From Acidobacteriota bacterium (GTDB lineage: Bacteria > Acidobacteriota > UBA6911): a DNA stretch of 59,832 nt. The DNA lies in NCBI GenBank assembly GCA_016929335.1, contig JAFGIY010000202.1, positions 1-59,832 on the forward strand, read 5' to 3'. The translations under genes and the position numbers were made by a program. Positions within the stretch are counted from its first letter, which is position 1. Every line of letters begins with the position of its first letter. A model generated the notes under the pieces. That model worked only from the letters and a program-made list of their open reading frames with translations. It was not told where the DNA came from and searched no databases. Below are positions 51,816 through 59,832 of this stretch, piece after piece.

Positions 51816-52285
51816 ACTCAATCCTCCCAGGAACCGGTTTAAAGACCTGATAATGAGATGCCAAATATTAATTAAATCCCGTCGGCGAGTCAATTCGCCC
51901 ATCAGAATTCTGTGAAATTCTGTGACAGGATAGCCTAAAGCTTTCCGCCATCAACTGAAAAACTTACGCGAAAACGAAAAATCCGTTGCGAAAAAATGGC
52001 TATAGTGTTATAAATAAAGCGGAACGATACTGATGCTCCTCCGTATTATCGGGCGTGAAGGAAATATTAGTTTACACAGTGAGGTGCTTACCTGAAATCC
52101 ACAAAAATCATCTCACCCGCTGAAACTATTTCTCGGTGCCGGCTATCTAATATGATGTAAATAAACTCGGGTATTGAGAGGTCGGAGCCGGAAGCACCAA
52201 ACGCCTTTAAGCCATCATAACCGAAGAAGGATAAGTTTGGACAGAGGAGTTTTAGAAAGGATCTCCCTAAAGGGTAATACTGACT
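51816..52285. other. 470-bp divergent promoter region of rpoD and the ABC operon
   Basis: No gene or known RNA was recognised. It contains a probable sigma-70 promoter for rpoD at 51986-52014, leaving a long (about 260-nt) rpoD leader. No clear promoter was found for the ABC operon. Confidence 0.45.
51986..52014 (+). promoter_or_regulatory. Candidate sigma-70 promoter for rpoD
   Basis: TTGCGA and TATAAA are separated by exactly 17 nt, in an AT-rich setting. It reads toward rpoD, about 270 nt upstream of the ATG. Confidence 0.4.
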
Positions 52286-53887
52286 ATGATTGAATTTGAT
52301 CAAAACGATGTCTTGGAAGAAACAGAATACGATTCAATTGATTTGGACAATGAAAATTTGGGTGCTTCCGAGGCATTCCCAGGCTTAACACGAGCGAATT
52401 ATGTAGACAGGGTGCGATTTGCGCGGGTGCCGACCGATAGCAGATCGCTGGGGAAGGGGGTTGAGGCCGCTGCATCGGCGGATCCTCTCTATATTTATTA
52501 TAGAAGCATGAGCAAGATTCCCCTTCTTACTCGGGAGCAAGAGGTATATCTGGCGAAAAAAATCGAGTCTGCAAAGCTCAATACGCTCCGGCTCCTTTCG
52601 CTTACTACAATTAACACCTGCAAAATCATGGAACTGGCAGATGAATTACAGCCGGTAGGTGCGCCTGCGGCACTTCCTCCTTTCGGGATTGAAGAGCGGC
52701 GGGAATCTGAAAATGATGTTTCCCTGGAAGAGCGGACTCGGATCCGCCTCCGGAAAGTTCGAAGAATACTGTCTCGCCTTGAAAAACTGGAGACCAAATA
52801 TCGGCGCACGAAAGCCGACCTGCAGAAGCGAAAACCGGGTGCCGGGAAGACAAACAGGGAACTCAACAAGATCAAGAGCAATCGGGAAGCGATTTTCGAG
52901 GCTCTGCAGCGTTTCGACTTTTCTGAAAGCCAGATGGGCGCGTTGATTGAGAGTGTTGAACAGGTATTGCATAAAATGGAAGAAGCCCAAAAGGAAATCA
53001 AGATTCTTACGCAGCGCAAGGCGACAAACTCCAAGGCGATGCGGGAAGCTCGGTCCGGGCTGCGTGAATTGGAATCGCAATATCTGACAAACATCGATGA
53101 GCTGCGGAAGATCCTCGCTTTAATCAGCGAAAACAAAGCGGAGATGTTGCTGGCAAAAGATCAATTCGTAAGATCAAACCTCCGTTTGGTGCTGAGTATT
53201 GCCAAGAATTATTCTTATCCGGGTCTGGATCTCCTGGATCTGGTGCAGGAAGGCAATATCGGCCTCATGAAAGCCGTCGACAAATTTAACTACCGTTTGG
53301 GACACAAGTTTTCCACCTATGCCACCTGGTGGATTCGGCAAAGCATTACCCGCGCCATCGCGGATCAGGGCAGAACCATCCGCATCCCCGTTCATATGGT
53401 GGAAGCCATGAATCGTGTCCTGAAGGTGGCGAACGAGCTTACAAAACGGTTGGGAAGAGAGCCTTCTGTTCACGAGCTTGCGAAGGAGTTGAAAACCCCT
53501 ATTTCCAAGGTTACGCAGATTCTAAAGGCGGCTCAGGAACCGATCTCTCTGGAGGCCAGTATCGCGGATAATAAGGACGCGGTACTAAACAAGTTTATTG
53601 AGGATAAAAATGCCGTTTCTCCGGATGAAGATGTTATGAAGCATAACCTTCGAGAAGTAACGAATTCGGCTCTCCAGACGCTATCTCCCCGTGAACAGGA
53701 AATCGTGCGGATGCGCTACGGTTTGAACGAAAACGGCAAGGAGTACACGCTGCAGGAAGTCGGAGAAATTTTCAAGGTTACGAGAGAACGGATCCGGCAG
53801 ATTGAAGAAAAAGCACTGCTCAAGCTTCGCAGCCCCTATCGATCAAACAAACTGCGCGAGTTTGCGGATTTTGTGAGCAATAACTAA
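52286..53887 (+). CDS. rpoD: RNA polymerase primary sigma factor
   Basis: This 533-residue sigma-70 has region 1.2 (PLYIYYRSMSKIPLLTREQE, about 67-90) and a long charged non-conserved region (about 110-285). Region 2 has LVQEGNIGLMKAVDKF and FSTYATWWIRQSITRA (about 320-355), then regions 3 and 4, with the -35 helix EVGEIFKVTRERIRQIEEKA near 490-510. The acidic N-terminus is only about 40 residues, so region 1.1 is short or absent. It is followed by a strong terminator shared with hup. Confidence 0.96.
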   Translation: MIEFDQNDVLEETEYDSIDLDNENLGASEAFPGLTRANYVDRVRFARVPTDSRSLGKGVEAAASADPLYIYYRSMSKIPLLTREQEVYLAKKIESAKLNTLRLLSLTTINTCKIMELADELQPVGAPAALPPFGIEERRESENDVSLEERTRIRLRKVRRILSRLEKLETKYRRTKADLQKRKPGAGKTNRELNKIKSNREAIFEALQRFDFSESQMGALIESVEQVLHKMEEAQKEIKILTQRKATNSKAMREARSGLRELESQYLTNIDELRKILALISENKAEMLLAKDQFVRSNLRLVLSIAKNYSYPGLDLLDLVQEGNIGLMKAVDKFNYRLGHKFSTYATWWIRQSITRAIADQGRTIRIPVHMVEAMNRVLKVANELTKRLGREPSVHELAKELKTPISKVTQILKAAQEPISLEASIADNKDAVLNKFIEDKNAVSPDEDVMKHNLREVTNSALQTLSPREQEIVRMRYGLNENGKEYTLQEVGEIFKVTRERIRQIEEKALLKLRSPYRSNKLREFADFVSNN

Positions 53888-53912
53888 ACGATTGATCAGG
53901 CGATCAGGTGAA

Positions 53913-53950
53913 ACCCGCGGCGGGATGTGATTCCTGCCGCGGGTTTTTTT
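53913..53950 (+). terminator. Rho-independent terminator after rpoD
   Basis: ACCCGCGGC and GCCGCGGGT pair, with three further pairs near the loop, followed by a run of seven T. The T-run merges into the last codon of the convergent hup gene, so the gap is minimal. Confidence 0.93.
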
Positions 53951-54221
53951 ATTTTACAGCTTTTTTCAGATCGCTTCCCGATGAAAATTTGGGAATCTTA
54001 TGAGCGGCGATCTTTATGGGCATTCCGGTTTGAGGATTCCTTCCGACGCGAGCTTTCCTCTTAGCTACGGAGAAAGTACCAAAGCCGACAATGGTCACTT
54101 TATGGCCTTTTTTAAGCGAAGCAGTGATGCTTCCAATCAATGAATTGAAAGCGGCTTCCGCTTTGGATTTAGTAAGACCAGCATCTTTTGCAATTTTTGC
54201 AACAAGATCACCCTTGTTCAA
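53949..54221 (-). CDS. hup: DNA-binding protein HU
   Basis: This 90-residue HU has MNKGDLVAKIAKDAGLTKSK, VGFGTFSVAKRKARVGRNPQTG and the DNA-arm motif, ending KFSSGSDLKKAVK. It begins with TTG (54221) after a GGGGGG tract. Convergent with rpoD. Confidence 0.96.
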   Translation of the reverse strand: MNKGDLVAKIAKDAGLTKSKAEAAFNSLIGSITASLKKGHKVTIVGFGTFSVAKRKARVGRNPQTGMPIKIAAHKIPKFSSGSDLKKAVK

Positions 54222-54413
54222 AGAGCCCCCCTTTCTGCGCCACGTTTTATTAGATTTTTTAGGAAACGGGCGAGTAATAGCACCGCACTATCGCGCGAGT
54301 CAAGCGAAATTCATGTTGAAATCAATATTGCGGACGAAATGCTGTCGCCTTGCTTTAAAATGCAGAGAGGATAATCGGCGGCGTTGAAGAACAGAGCGTC
54401 TGTTAAAGCCGAT

Positions 54414-54419
54414 TATAAT
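54414..54419 (+). promoter_or_regulatory. Possible -10 box for glgA
   Basis: A perfect TATAAT lies 77 nt upstream of the glgA ATG. No good -35 hexamer is at 16-18 nt, so this is weak. The rest of the 274-bp gap has no gene. Confidence 0.25.
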
Positions 54420-54495
54420 TTTATGGCGCGAGGCAACAATCCGTGCAATTCTGCCGGGCATATTCCGATTTTGCCGCGTTGCGTTTCGAGGAATT

Positions 54496-55977
54496 ATGGG
54501 ACTCAATAATCCGTTAAAAATTGTCATGCTTGCGGCGGAAGCGTCCCCCTTCGCCAAGGTGGGAGGGCTTGGAGACGTGATCGGCTCTTTGCCCGCAGCT
54601 CTTGGGAATCTCGGCGAAAAAGTAAGCGTGATCATTCCGGCGTATAGAATGGTTCTCTCAGGTTCGTTTGACCTGCACCCCTGCGGGAAAGTCTCCGGAT
54701 TCGATGTCCCGATGAAATCGGATTCTGCATATGCTTCAGTTTATCAAACCAGGTTTGAGAGAACGGATGTCGATATCTACCTGATCGAGTCGCCCAGATA
54801 CTTTGACAGAAGTGGAATTTATACCGATTCCGAAACCGGTGATGAATATCCCGATAGCATGGAGCGTTATGTCTTCTTCATGAAGTCCGCTCTTGAATTG
54901 CTCCCTCGACTGGAACAACCGGTGGATATCCTTCATTGCCACGATTCGCATACCTCCCTTATTCCGGGACTGCTGAAAATAAACCACAGAGCAGATCCGT
55001 TTTATGCGGGTACGCGAACGCTGCTGACCATCCATAACATTGCCTATCAGGGCATCTATTCAAAAGAATCTCTGGATTATGCCGGCATCGATTCCAGTCA
55101 TTTCTTTCCCATGTCCCCATTCGAATATTGGGGGAAGGTAAATTTTCTCAAAGCCGGAATTGAGCTTGCCGACAAAGTGAATACGGTGAGCCGCACCTAT
55201 TCCATGGAGATCCGGACGAGTCCCGAGTTTGGAATGGGGATGGAAGAGGTTTTGCGTAGAAGGGAAGATGATATCAGCGGCATTATCAACGGTATTGACT
55301 GTAACGAATGGAATCCGGAAACCGATCCGTTGATTCCGGCCTGCTATTCCATTCATGATCTTTCCGGGAAAGCGGAATGCAAGAAACAGCTGCTACAATA
55401 TTTCGGCATGCCCCAGCTCCCGGGCCGTGTTCCTCTGATCGGAATTGTATCTCGCCTTACGGACCAAAAAGGATTCGACCTCATTCAGGAGGCTGTCGGG
55501 GAAATCACGAATCTGGATTTGCAGCTGGTTGTATTGGGGACAGGCCAGCCCCAATATCATTCCCTGTTCCGTCAACTTGCCTCGAAATATCCCCAAAAAA
55601 TAGCCGCCCGTTTCTCTTTCGACAATGCCCTGGCCCACAGGATCGAAGCCGGCAGCGACATGTTCCTGATGCCATCCAGATTTGAGCCCTGCGGACTGAA
55701 TCAGCTTTACAGCTTCCGATATGGAACCGTTCCCGTTGTCAGGGCAACCGGCGGGCTTGCTGATACGGTTGTCCCGTATGGAAGCGGCAGCGGCACCGGA
55801 TTCAGCTTTTCGGGATATTCTTCATCGGAAATGATGATCGCCATACGCCAGGCTTTGACGGTGTATTCTGACCCGGCTCGCTGGCGCGCCCTCCAGATCC
55901 GGATAATGTCTCAAGACTGGTCCTGGGACAAACCGGCGCGCGAATACGTGCAGCTTTACCGCAGTATTCATTTATAG
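54496..55977 (+). CDS. glgA: Glycogen synthase (ADP-glucose, GT5)
   Basis: This 493-residue GlgA extends alpha-1,4 glucan from ADP-glucose. It has FAKVGGLGDVIGSLPAAL (ADP-glucose-binding Lys-x-Gly-Gly), LTIHNIAYQG, NGIDCNEWNPETDP, SRLTDQKGFD and SRFEPCGLNQLYSFRYG (the C-terminal E-x7-E region). GAGG lies 5 nt before the ATG. It pairs functionally with glgB at 17423-19333. Confidence 0.95.
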   Translation: MGLNNPLKIVMLAAEASPFAKVGGLGDVIGSLPAALGNLGEKVSVIIPAYRMVLSGSFDLHPCGKVSGFDVPMKSDSAYASVYQTRFERTDVDIYLIESPRYFDRSGIYTDSETGDEYPDSMERYVFFMKSALELLPRLEQPVDILHCHDSHTSLIPGLLKINHRADPFYAGTRTLLTIHNIAYQGIYSKESLDYAGIDSSHFFPMSPFEYWGKVNFLKAGIELADKVNTVSRTYSMEIRTSPEFGMGMEEVLRRREDDISGIINGIDCNEWNPETDPLIPACYSIHDLSGKAECKKQLLQYFGMPQLPGRVPLIGIVSRLTDQKGFDLIQEAVGEITNLDLQLVVLGTGQPQYHSLFRQLASKYPQKIAARFSFDNALAHRIEAGSDMFLMPSRFEPCGLNQLYSFRYGTVPVVRATGGLADTVVPYGSGSGTGFSFSGYSSSEMMIAIRQALTVYSDPARWRALQIRIMSQDWSWDKPAREYVQLYRSIHL

Positions 55978-55998
55978 TGAAAACGAAAAGGTTGAGTT

Positions 55999-57234
55999 AT
56001 GCGAATAGCCGTGATCCTGTCTCTTTTCTTTGCCGGAATAGCCCTCTACCCCGCAACACGGAATTCCTCTTCCGATGATTCCGGAAAAAGATTGGTACAG
56101 ACCACTCCGGAAGCTGTCGGACTGCTTGCTTCCCATCTGGAACAGATCGATGGCGTTGTAGCCGCCGCCATTCAGCGAGGAGAAATTCCGGGCGCCGTCG
56201 TGCTTATTGCAAGGCATGGCCGGATTGCATACTTCCGGGCGTTTGGAAACAGATCGGTACGGCCCGAGCCGGAACCGATGACGGCGGATACGATTTTTGA
56301 TATGTCGTCGCTGACGAAGGTCATGGCTACGGCGCCCTCTATCATGTTGCTTGTAGAAAATGGCACGCTGAGGCTGGACGATAAAGTCAAACGCTATCTG
56401 CCTGCTTTTGCCGGCGGTGGAAAAGACACGATCACCTTGCGCCATCTCTTGACGCATTATTCCGGCCTGCCTCCCGATTTCGATCTTTCGAAACAGTGGT
56501 TCGGCTATTCCGCGGCGCTCGAAGAGCTCTGGAAAACGGGCACCGGCTGCGATCCGGGGAAAGAATTCAAATACAGCGATCTCAACTTTATTGCCTTGGG
56601 CGAAATCCTCCGTGCCGTCTCGGGACAAAGTCTGGATGTATTTGCGCGGGAGCGCATCTTCGCGCCTCTGAATATGATGGATACGGGCTTCCTTCCGCCT
56701 GCGAAGCTCTTACCCCGCATCGCGCCCACCGAATCGCGCAAAAATACCCTGCAGTATCTGAAGGGGCAGGCATCTTCGGAATTGCTGAATCATATCCTCC
56801 GGGGAGAAGTGCATGATCCTACCGCCTGGCGGATGGGCGGGATTGCCGGCCACGCAGGGCTGTTTTCAAGCGCTCAAGACATTGCGATTTTCGCCCAGAT
56901 GCTGCTTGATATGGGAACGGCTCGAGGCGGGCGCATTTTATCCCCGATGTCGGTCCGGGCGATGACGAGTCCTCAGTCACCGGCCAATATGCCGGAAGTC
57001 CGCGGCTTCGGCTGGGATCTTGAATCCGCTTATTCCTCTCCACGCGGTGACATTTACAAAGGAGGATACGGGCATACCGGTTTTACGGGTACCTCCTTGT
57101 GGATTCACCCGCCGACAGATGGCTTTATGGTGATCCTCACCAACCGAGTGCATCCCAACGGAGGAAAAGATATCAATCATCTTCGCGGAGCTATCGCGAA
57201 TATTGTCGCAGCGGCAATTTCGGATTCCGATTAA
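55999..57234 (+). CDS. Serine hydrolase of the beta-lactamase/PBP4-like family, exported
   Basis: The 411-residue product has a hydrophobic N-terminal signal segment (1-19) and the class-C beta-lactamase fold. Motifs are SxxK as SLTK (Ser104, Lys107), YSD (192-194) in place of YxN, and HTGFTG as the third motif. These enzymes act as esterases, D-aminopeptidases or cell-wall peptidases. It follows glgA by 21 nt with no clear functional link. Confidence 0.88.
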   Translation: MRIAVILSLFFAGIALYPATRNSSSDDSGKRLVQTTPEAVGLLASHLEQIDGVVAAAIQRGEIPGAVVLIARHGRIAYFRAFGNRSVRPEPEPMTADTIFDMSSLTKVMATAPSIMLLVENGTLRLDDKVKRYLPAFAGGGKDTITLRHLLTHYSGLPPDFDLSKQWFGYSAALEELWKTGTGCDPGKEFKYSDLNFIALGEILRAVSGQSLDVFARERIFAPLNMMDTGFLPPAKLLPRIAPTESRKNTLQYLKGQASSELLNHILRGEVHDPTAWRMGGIAGHAGLFSSAQDIAIFAQMLLDMGTARGGRILSPMSVRAMTSPQSPANMPEVRGFGWDLESAYSSPRGDIYKGGYGHTGFTGTSLWIHPPTDGFMVILTNRVHPNGGKDINHLRGAIANIVAAAISDSD

Positions 57235-57448
57235 GCCTGCTTATGCATTCGGGATCCCCATGGATAATTGGTTTTCCACAGCCCGAATCCGGCAAGGCAG
57301 CCTTTTATGGAACGCTATTTTGCGCCACGGCAAGACTCCGCGGAGGGTCAAGTCCTGTTGGGCTTTTCGCTTGTTTTCGTGGTATAAGATGAATAATGCG
57401 CGCCCAACATAAACCTCGGCAGGTTCATACAAGAGCATGGGAAGTTCT

Positions 57449-58489
57449 ATGACCAGGAACAAAGCACGAGTGCTGATTGTTGACGATGAGATCTATATTC
57501 GGGAAATTCTCAAATCTACCCTTGATGATGCCGGCTACGAATGCGACACGGTCGGCAGCGCCGAAGCTGCCCTTACTGCCCTTGCTGCGCAGGCATTCGA
57601 TATAGCTTTCGTGGATATCCGCATGCCGGGCAAGCAGGGGACCGAGCTGCTTCAGGAAATCAAGGCCGGATATCCCGAAGTCATCGTCATCATGATCACG
57701 GCTATCGACAGCGCAAATACTGCAATCGAGAGCATGCGTATGGGCGCCTATGATTACATCATCAAGCCGTTTAACCTGGACCAGGTATTGGTTTCCGCCA
57801 ATCGGGCTCTGGATAAGCGGCGGCTGGAAAACGCAAACCGCGAATATCAGAAATACCTCCAGCAGATTGCAGATGAGCGCGCAGCTGAGACGCGCCGGCT
57901 TTTCTATTCAATGACTCAGGTATTTATTCATCTGCTTGACATGAAGACCCCGTTTAACGAGGGGCATTCGCAAAGAGTTGCCGAAATAGCCCGCTACGTT
58001 GCACGTGAACTGCGCATGACGGACGACGGAGTGCGCAAAGTGTATCTTGCTGCCCTGCTCCACGATGTGGGGATGATTCTTGTCGAAGATATGCTTTTAA
58101 ACAAAGAAGGATCCCTGACGGCAGACGAGCTTCGCCGCATACAGGAACGCACTGCGTCGGCAGATGAAGTGCTGCGCCCGATTTTGGATGATGAAGAAGT
58201 CCTGAAATGCATTCGCCACTACCGGGAATGGTATGACGGCACGGGATATCCTGGCGGCCTCAAAGGGAATCTGATTCCCCTTGGAGCCCGAGTGATCGCG
58301 GTCGTAGAGGCCTTCGATGCCATAACCAGCGGCCGGCCCTATCGCCTGCCGAGGTCGCCGCAGGAAGCGATTAATGAATTGACCCGTTGCGCTCAAACGC
58401 AATTCGATCCGCAGGTCGTGACCGTCTTCGCGGAACTATATGAGAGAATTTTCCAGGATTTAAGCCAGTTTCCCAAAGGTCATCCGTGA
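57449..58489 (+). CDS. Response regulator with HD-GYP-like output domain
   Basis: The 346-residue product has a CheY-like receiver (phospho-acceptor Asp56, conserved Lys106), a coiled linker (about 115-150) and an HD-GYP-like domain. The domain shows HD (205-206) and DGTGYPGGLKG (GYP at 266-268). The usual HHE before DGxGYP reads HYRE, so a metal ligand may be missing and c-di-GMP hydrolysis is uncertain. Start 57449 is preferred over 57437 for GGAAG upstream. No partner kinase is adjacent. The stop overlaps the glycerate kinase start. Confidence 0.9.
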   Translation: MTRNKARVLIVDDEIYIREILKSTLDDAGYECDTVGSAEAALTALAAQAFDIAFVDIRMPGKQGTELLQEIKAGYPEVIVIMITAIDSANTAIESMRMGAYDYIIKPFNLDQVLVSANRALDKRRLENANREYQKYLQQIADERAAETRRLFYSMTQVFIHLLDMKTPFNEGHSQRVAEIARYVARELRMTDDGVRKVYLAALLHDVGMILVEDMLLNKEGSLTADELRRIQERTASADEVLRPILDDEEVLKCIRHYREWYDGTGYPGGLKGNLIPLGARVIAVVEAFDAITSGRPYRLPRSPQEAINELTRCAQTQFDPQVVTVFAELYERIFQDLSQFPKGHP

Positions 58490-59826
58490 AGTCCCAACGC
58501 CTTCTCCGTATGGATGCAGCCCGCATTTGGGGCGCTGCCCTGCGTTCCGTGGATCCCGGAGCCGCAATCCGCAAAACCATGAATCGCAAGGGCTCCACAC
58601 TGGAGATAGGTCGCCGGCGTTTCGATTTGACCAAAATCCGCAGACTATGGGTTCTTGGTGCGGGGAAGGCAGCCGCTCCAATGGGCCAGGCTGCCGAAAA
58701 AATTCTTGGTCGATATCTTTCCGGCGGAGTTTTGGCAACCAAATATGGACATGGCCTTCCCTTAAAAAAACTGGATATTATCGAAGCGGCTCATCCGTTG
58801 CCGGATTCAAACAGCATTGCATCCGCAGCGCGCATCCTTTCTCTGGCAAAGGACTCCATTACTTCGGATGACCTTGTCATCTGCCTTCTATCGGGCGGAG
58901 CTTCTTCGCTGCTCGTTTCTCCGGCAGAGGGCATTTCGCTCGAAGACAAACTGACATGTACCCGCCTGCTCCTGAACAACGGCGCCGACATTTATGAATT
59001 GAATGCCATCCGTAAACACCTTTCGAACATCAAGGGCGGCGGATTAGCCCGGTTGCTCGCCCCATCTCCCGCAATAGCTTTAATCCTGTCGGATGTGGTG
59101 GGGGATGATTTGGGGACGATTGCTTCCGGACCATTAGCTCCTGATTCGACAACCTTTGGCGATTGCCTCGACATAATTCACAGGCTTCAAATAGAGGATC
59201 AAATCCCTCCTGCCGTAAAACGGAGGTTTGAACTTGGAGCTGCCGGGAAAACAGAGGAAACTCCTAAAAAGGACGACAGGATTTTCGAGAGGATGGAAAA
59301 TTTCCTGATCGGAAGCAATTCACAGGCATGCACCGCTGCGGCAAAAGCGGCTCGAAGCCTGGGCTACAGCGTGATGGTACTTACCAGCCGGCTTGAAGGA
59401 GATAATGAAGAAGCCGCCCGATTCCATATGAGCATGGCCGGCGAAATCGTTTTTCAAGGCCGCCCGCTGCGCCGGCCGGCCTGCATCATCAGCGGGGGTG
59501 AAACCACGGTCAAAGTCAAAGGAGCAGGCAAAGGAGGCCGCAACCAGGAGTTCGCGCTGCACTGCGTCCGTGCCCTGGCTCGCTTACCCTCGCCCTGCCT
59601 TGTCGCAAGCATTGGCACCGACGGAACGGACGGACCTACAGATGCGGCCGGAGCCATCGCGGACAATACGACCCTGACCCGCTCCCTAAAGCATGGCGCC
59701 GATTTTTTGAACCAATCCATCGGCGACAATGATTCCTACCATTTCTTCAAACGTCTCGGAGATCTGATTCTTACAGGGCCGACGCGGACCAATGTCATGG
59801 ATCTCCACCTCGTCATGCTGGGTTAA
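58486..59826 (+). CDS. Glycerate 2-kinase (MOFRL/GckA family)
   Basis: This 446-residue enzyme phosphorylates D-glycerate. It has WVLGAGKAAAPMG near the N-terminus, LLSGGASSLL, LNAIRKHLSNIKGGGLA (catalytic Lys region), ILSDVVGDDLGTIASGP and the C-terminal MOFRL domain with GGRNQEFAL and GTDGTDGPTDAAGA. It can be misannotated as hydroxypyruvate reductase. Translation starts at GTG 58486, overlapping the regulator stop as GTGA. The stop is at 59824-59826. Confidence 0.93.
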   Translation: MKSQRLLRMDAARIWGAALRSVDPGAAIRKTMNRKGSTLEIGRRRFDLTKIRRLWVLGAGKAAAPMGQAAEKILGRYLSGGVLATKYGHGLPLKKLDIIEAAHPLPDSNSIASAARILSLAKDSITSDDLVICLLSGGASSLLVSPAEGISLEDKLTCTRLLLNNGADIYELNAIRKHLSNIKGGGLARLLAPSPAIALILSDVVGDDLGTIASGPLAPDSTTFGDCLDIIHRLQIEDQIPPAVKRRFELGAAGKTEETPKKDDRIFERMENFLIGSNSQACTAAAKAARSLGYSVMVLTSRLEGDNEEAARFHMSMAGEIVFQGRPLRRPACIISGGETTVKVKGAGKGGRNQEFALHCVRALARLPSPCLVASIGTDGTDGPTDAAGAIADNTTLTRSLKHGADFLNQSIGDNDSYHFFKRLGDLILTGPTRTNVMDLHLVMLG

Positions 59827-59832
59827 CCCGCA

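Noticed and set aside
52015..52285. Structured small RNA in the long rpoD leader
   Set aside because: No strong hairpin or known RNA motif was found; only the candidate promoter is reported.

Overview
The window reads as chromosomal DNA of a Gram-negative-type, non-enteric bacterium, most likely an acidobacterium or a relative at deltaproteobacterial grade. This rests on gene order: ispE / tRNA-Gln / prs / rplY / pth / rpsF / rpsR / rplI / dnaB, and rimP / nusA / infB / DUF503 / rbfA / truB. The acidobacterial-style RHS, DUF3536-GH57, GldG/DUF4340 and methylmalonyl-CoA transcarboxylase genes point the same way. This is inference; there is no rRNA here to settle it. No phage, CRISPR array, rRNA or intact insertion sequence was seen.

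Layout. Positions 1-2463 (minus) hold a small HTH / membrane-anchored / truncated RHS module. Positions 3044-12216 (minus) form a methylmalonyl-CoA block in transcription order: pyruvate carboxyltransferase 5S, 12S carboxyltransferase, a small accessory protein, 1.3S biotin carrier, epimerase, both mutase subunits and the MeaB chaperone. Together these interconvert propionyl-/methylmalonyl-/succinyl-CoA and move a carboxyl group between methylmalonyl-CoA and pyruvate. Positions 12552-19333 (minus) carry a ChlI-ChlD-type chelatase/VWA ATPase, a GH57-DUF3536 protein and glycogen branching enzyme. Positions 19948-24604 carry a ThiF/MoeB-type E1 enzyme, an aminotransferase, and a two-gene unit pairing an atypical Nramp transporter with a soluble PRC-MgtE_N-CBS protein. 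Positions 24816-29186 (plus) carry a GuaA-like ATP pyrophosphatase, a decayed cobalt ECF transporter (cbiM scar, cbiQ, and a cbiO lacking two catalytic residues), an alpha/beta hydrolase and a metal-ligand-less metallo-beta-lactamase-fold protein.

Positions 29779-46887 (mostly minus) are housekeeping genes: tatD, xthA, dnaB, ribosomal proteins L9/S18/S6/L25, pth, prs, tRNA-Gln, ispE, a large TPR lipoprotein, a ComEA-like protein on plus, then truB-rbfA-DUF503-infB-nusA-rimP. Positions 47047-51815 (minus) are an ABC-2 / GldG-like / DUF4340 export operon. Positions 52286-59826 carry rpoD, HU, glycogen synthase, a serine hydrolase, an HD-GYP-like response regulator and glycerate 2-kinase.

The most unusual property of the window is its intergenic DNA. 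Many gaps contain self-complementary elements: arrays with a strict 7-nt period (several unrelated heptamers, usually as inverted pairs), a GCCACGAATT/GCCACGGATT palindrome family, and two copies of a roughly 177-nt foldable repeat. These elements repeatedly begin at, overlap or supply the stop codon of the adjacent gene. Biologically, the strongest candidates for something undescribed are the Nramp + MgtE_N/CBS pair and the stop-codon-docked heptad arrays.
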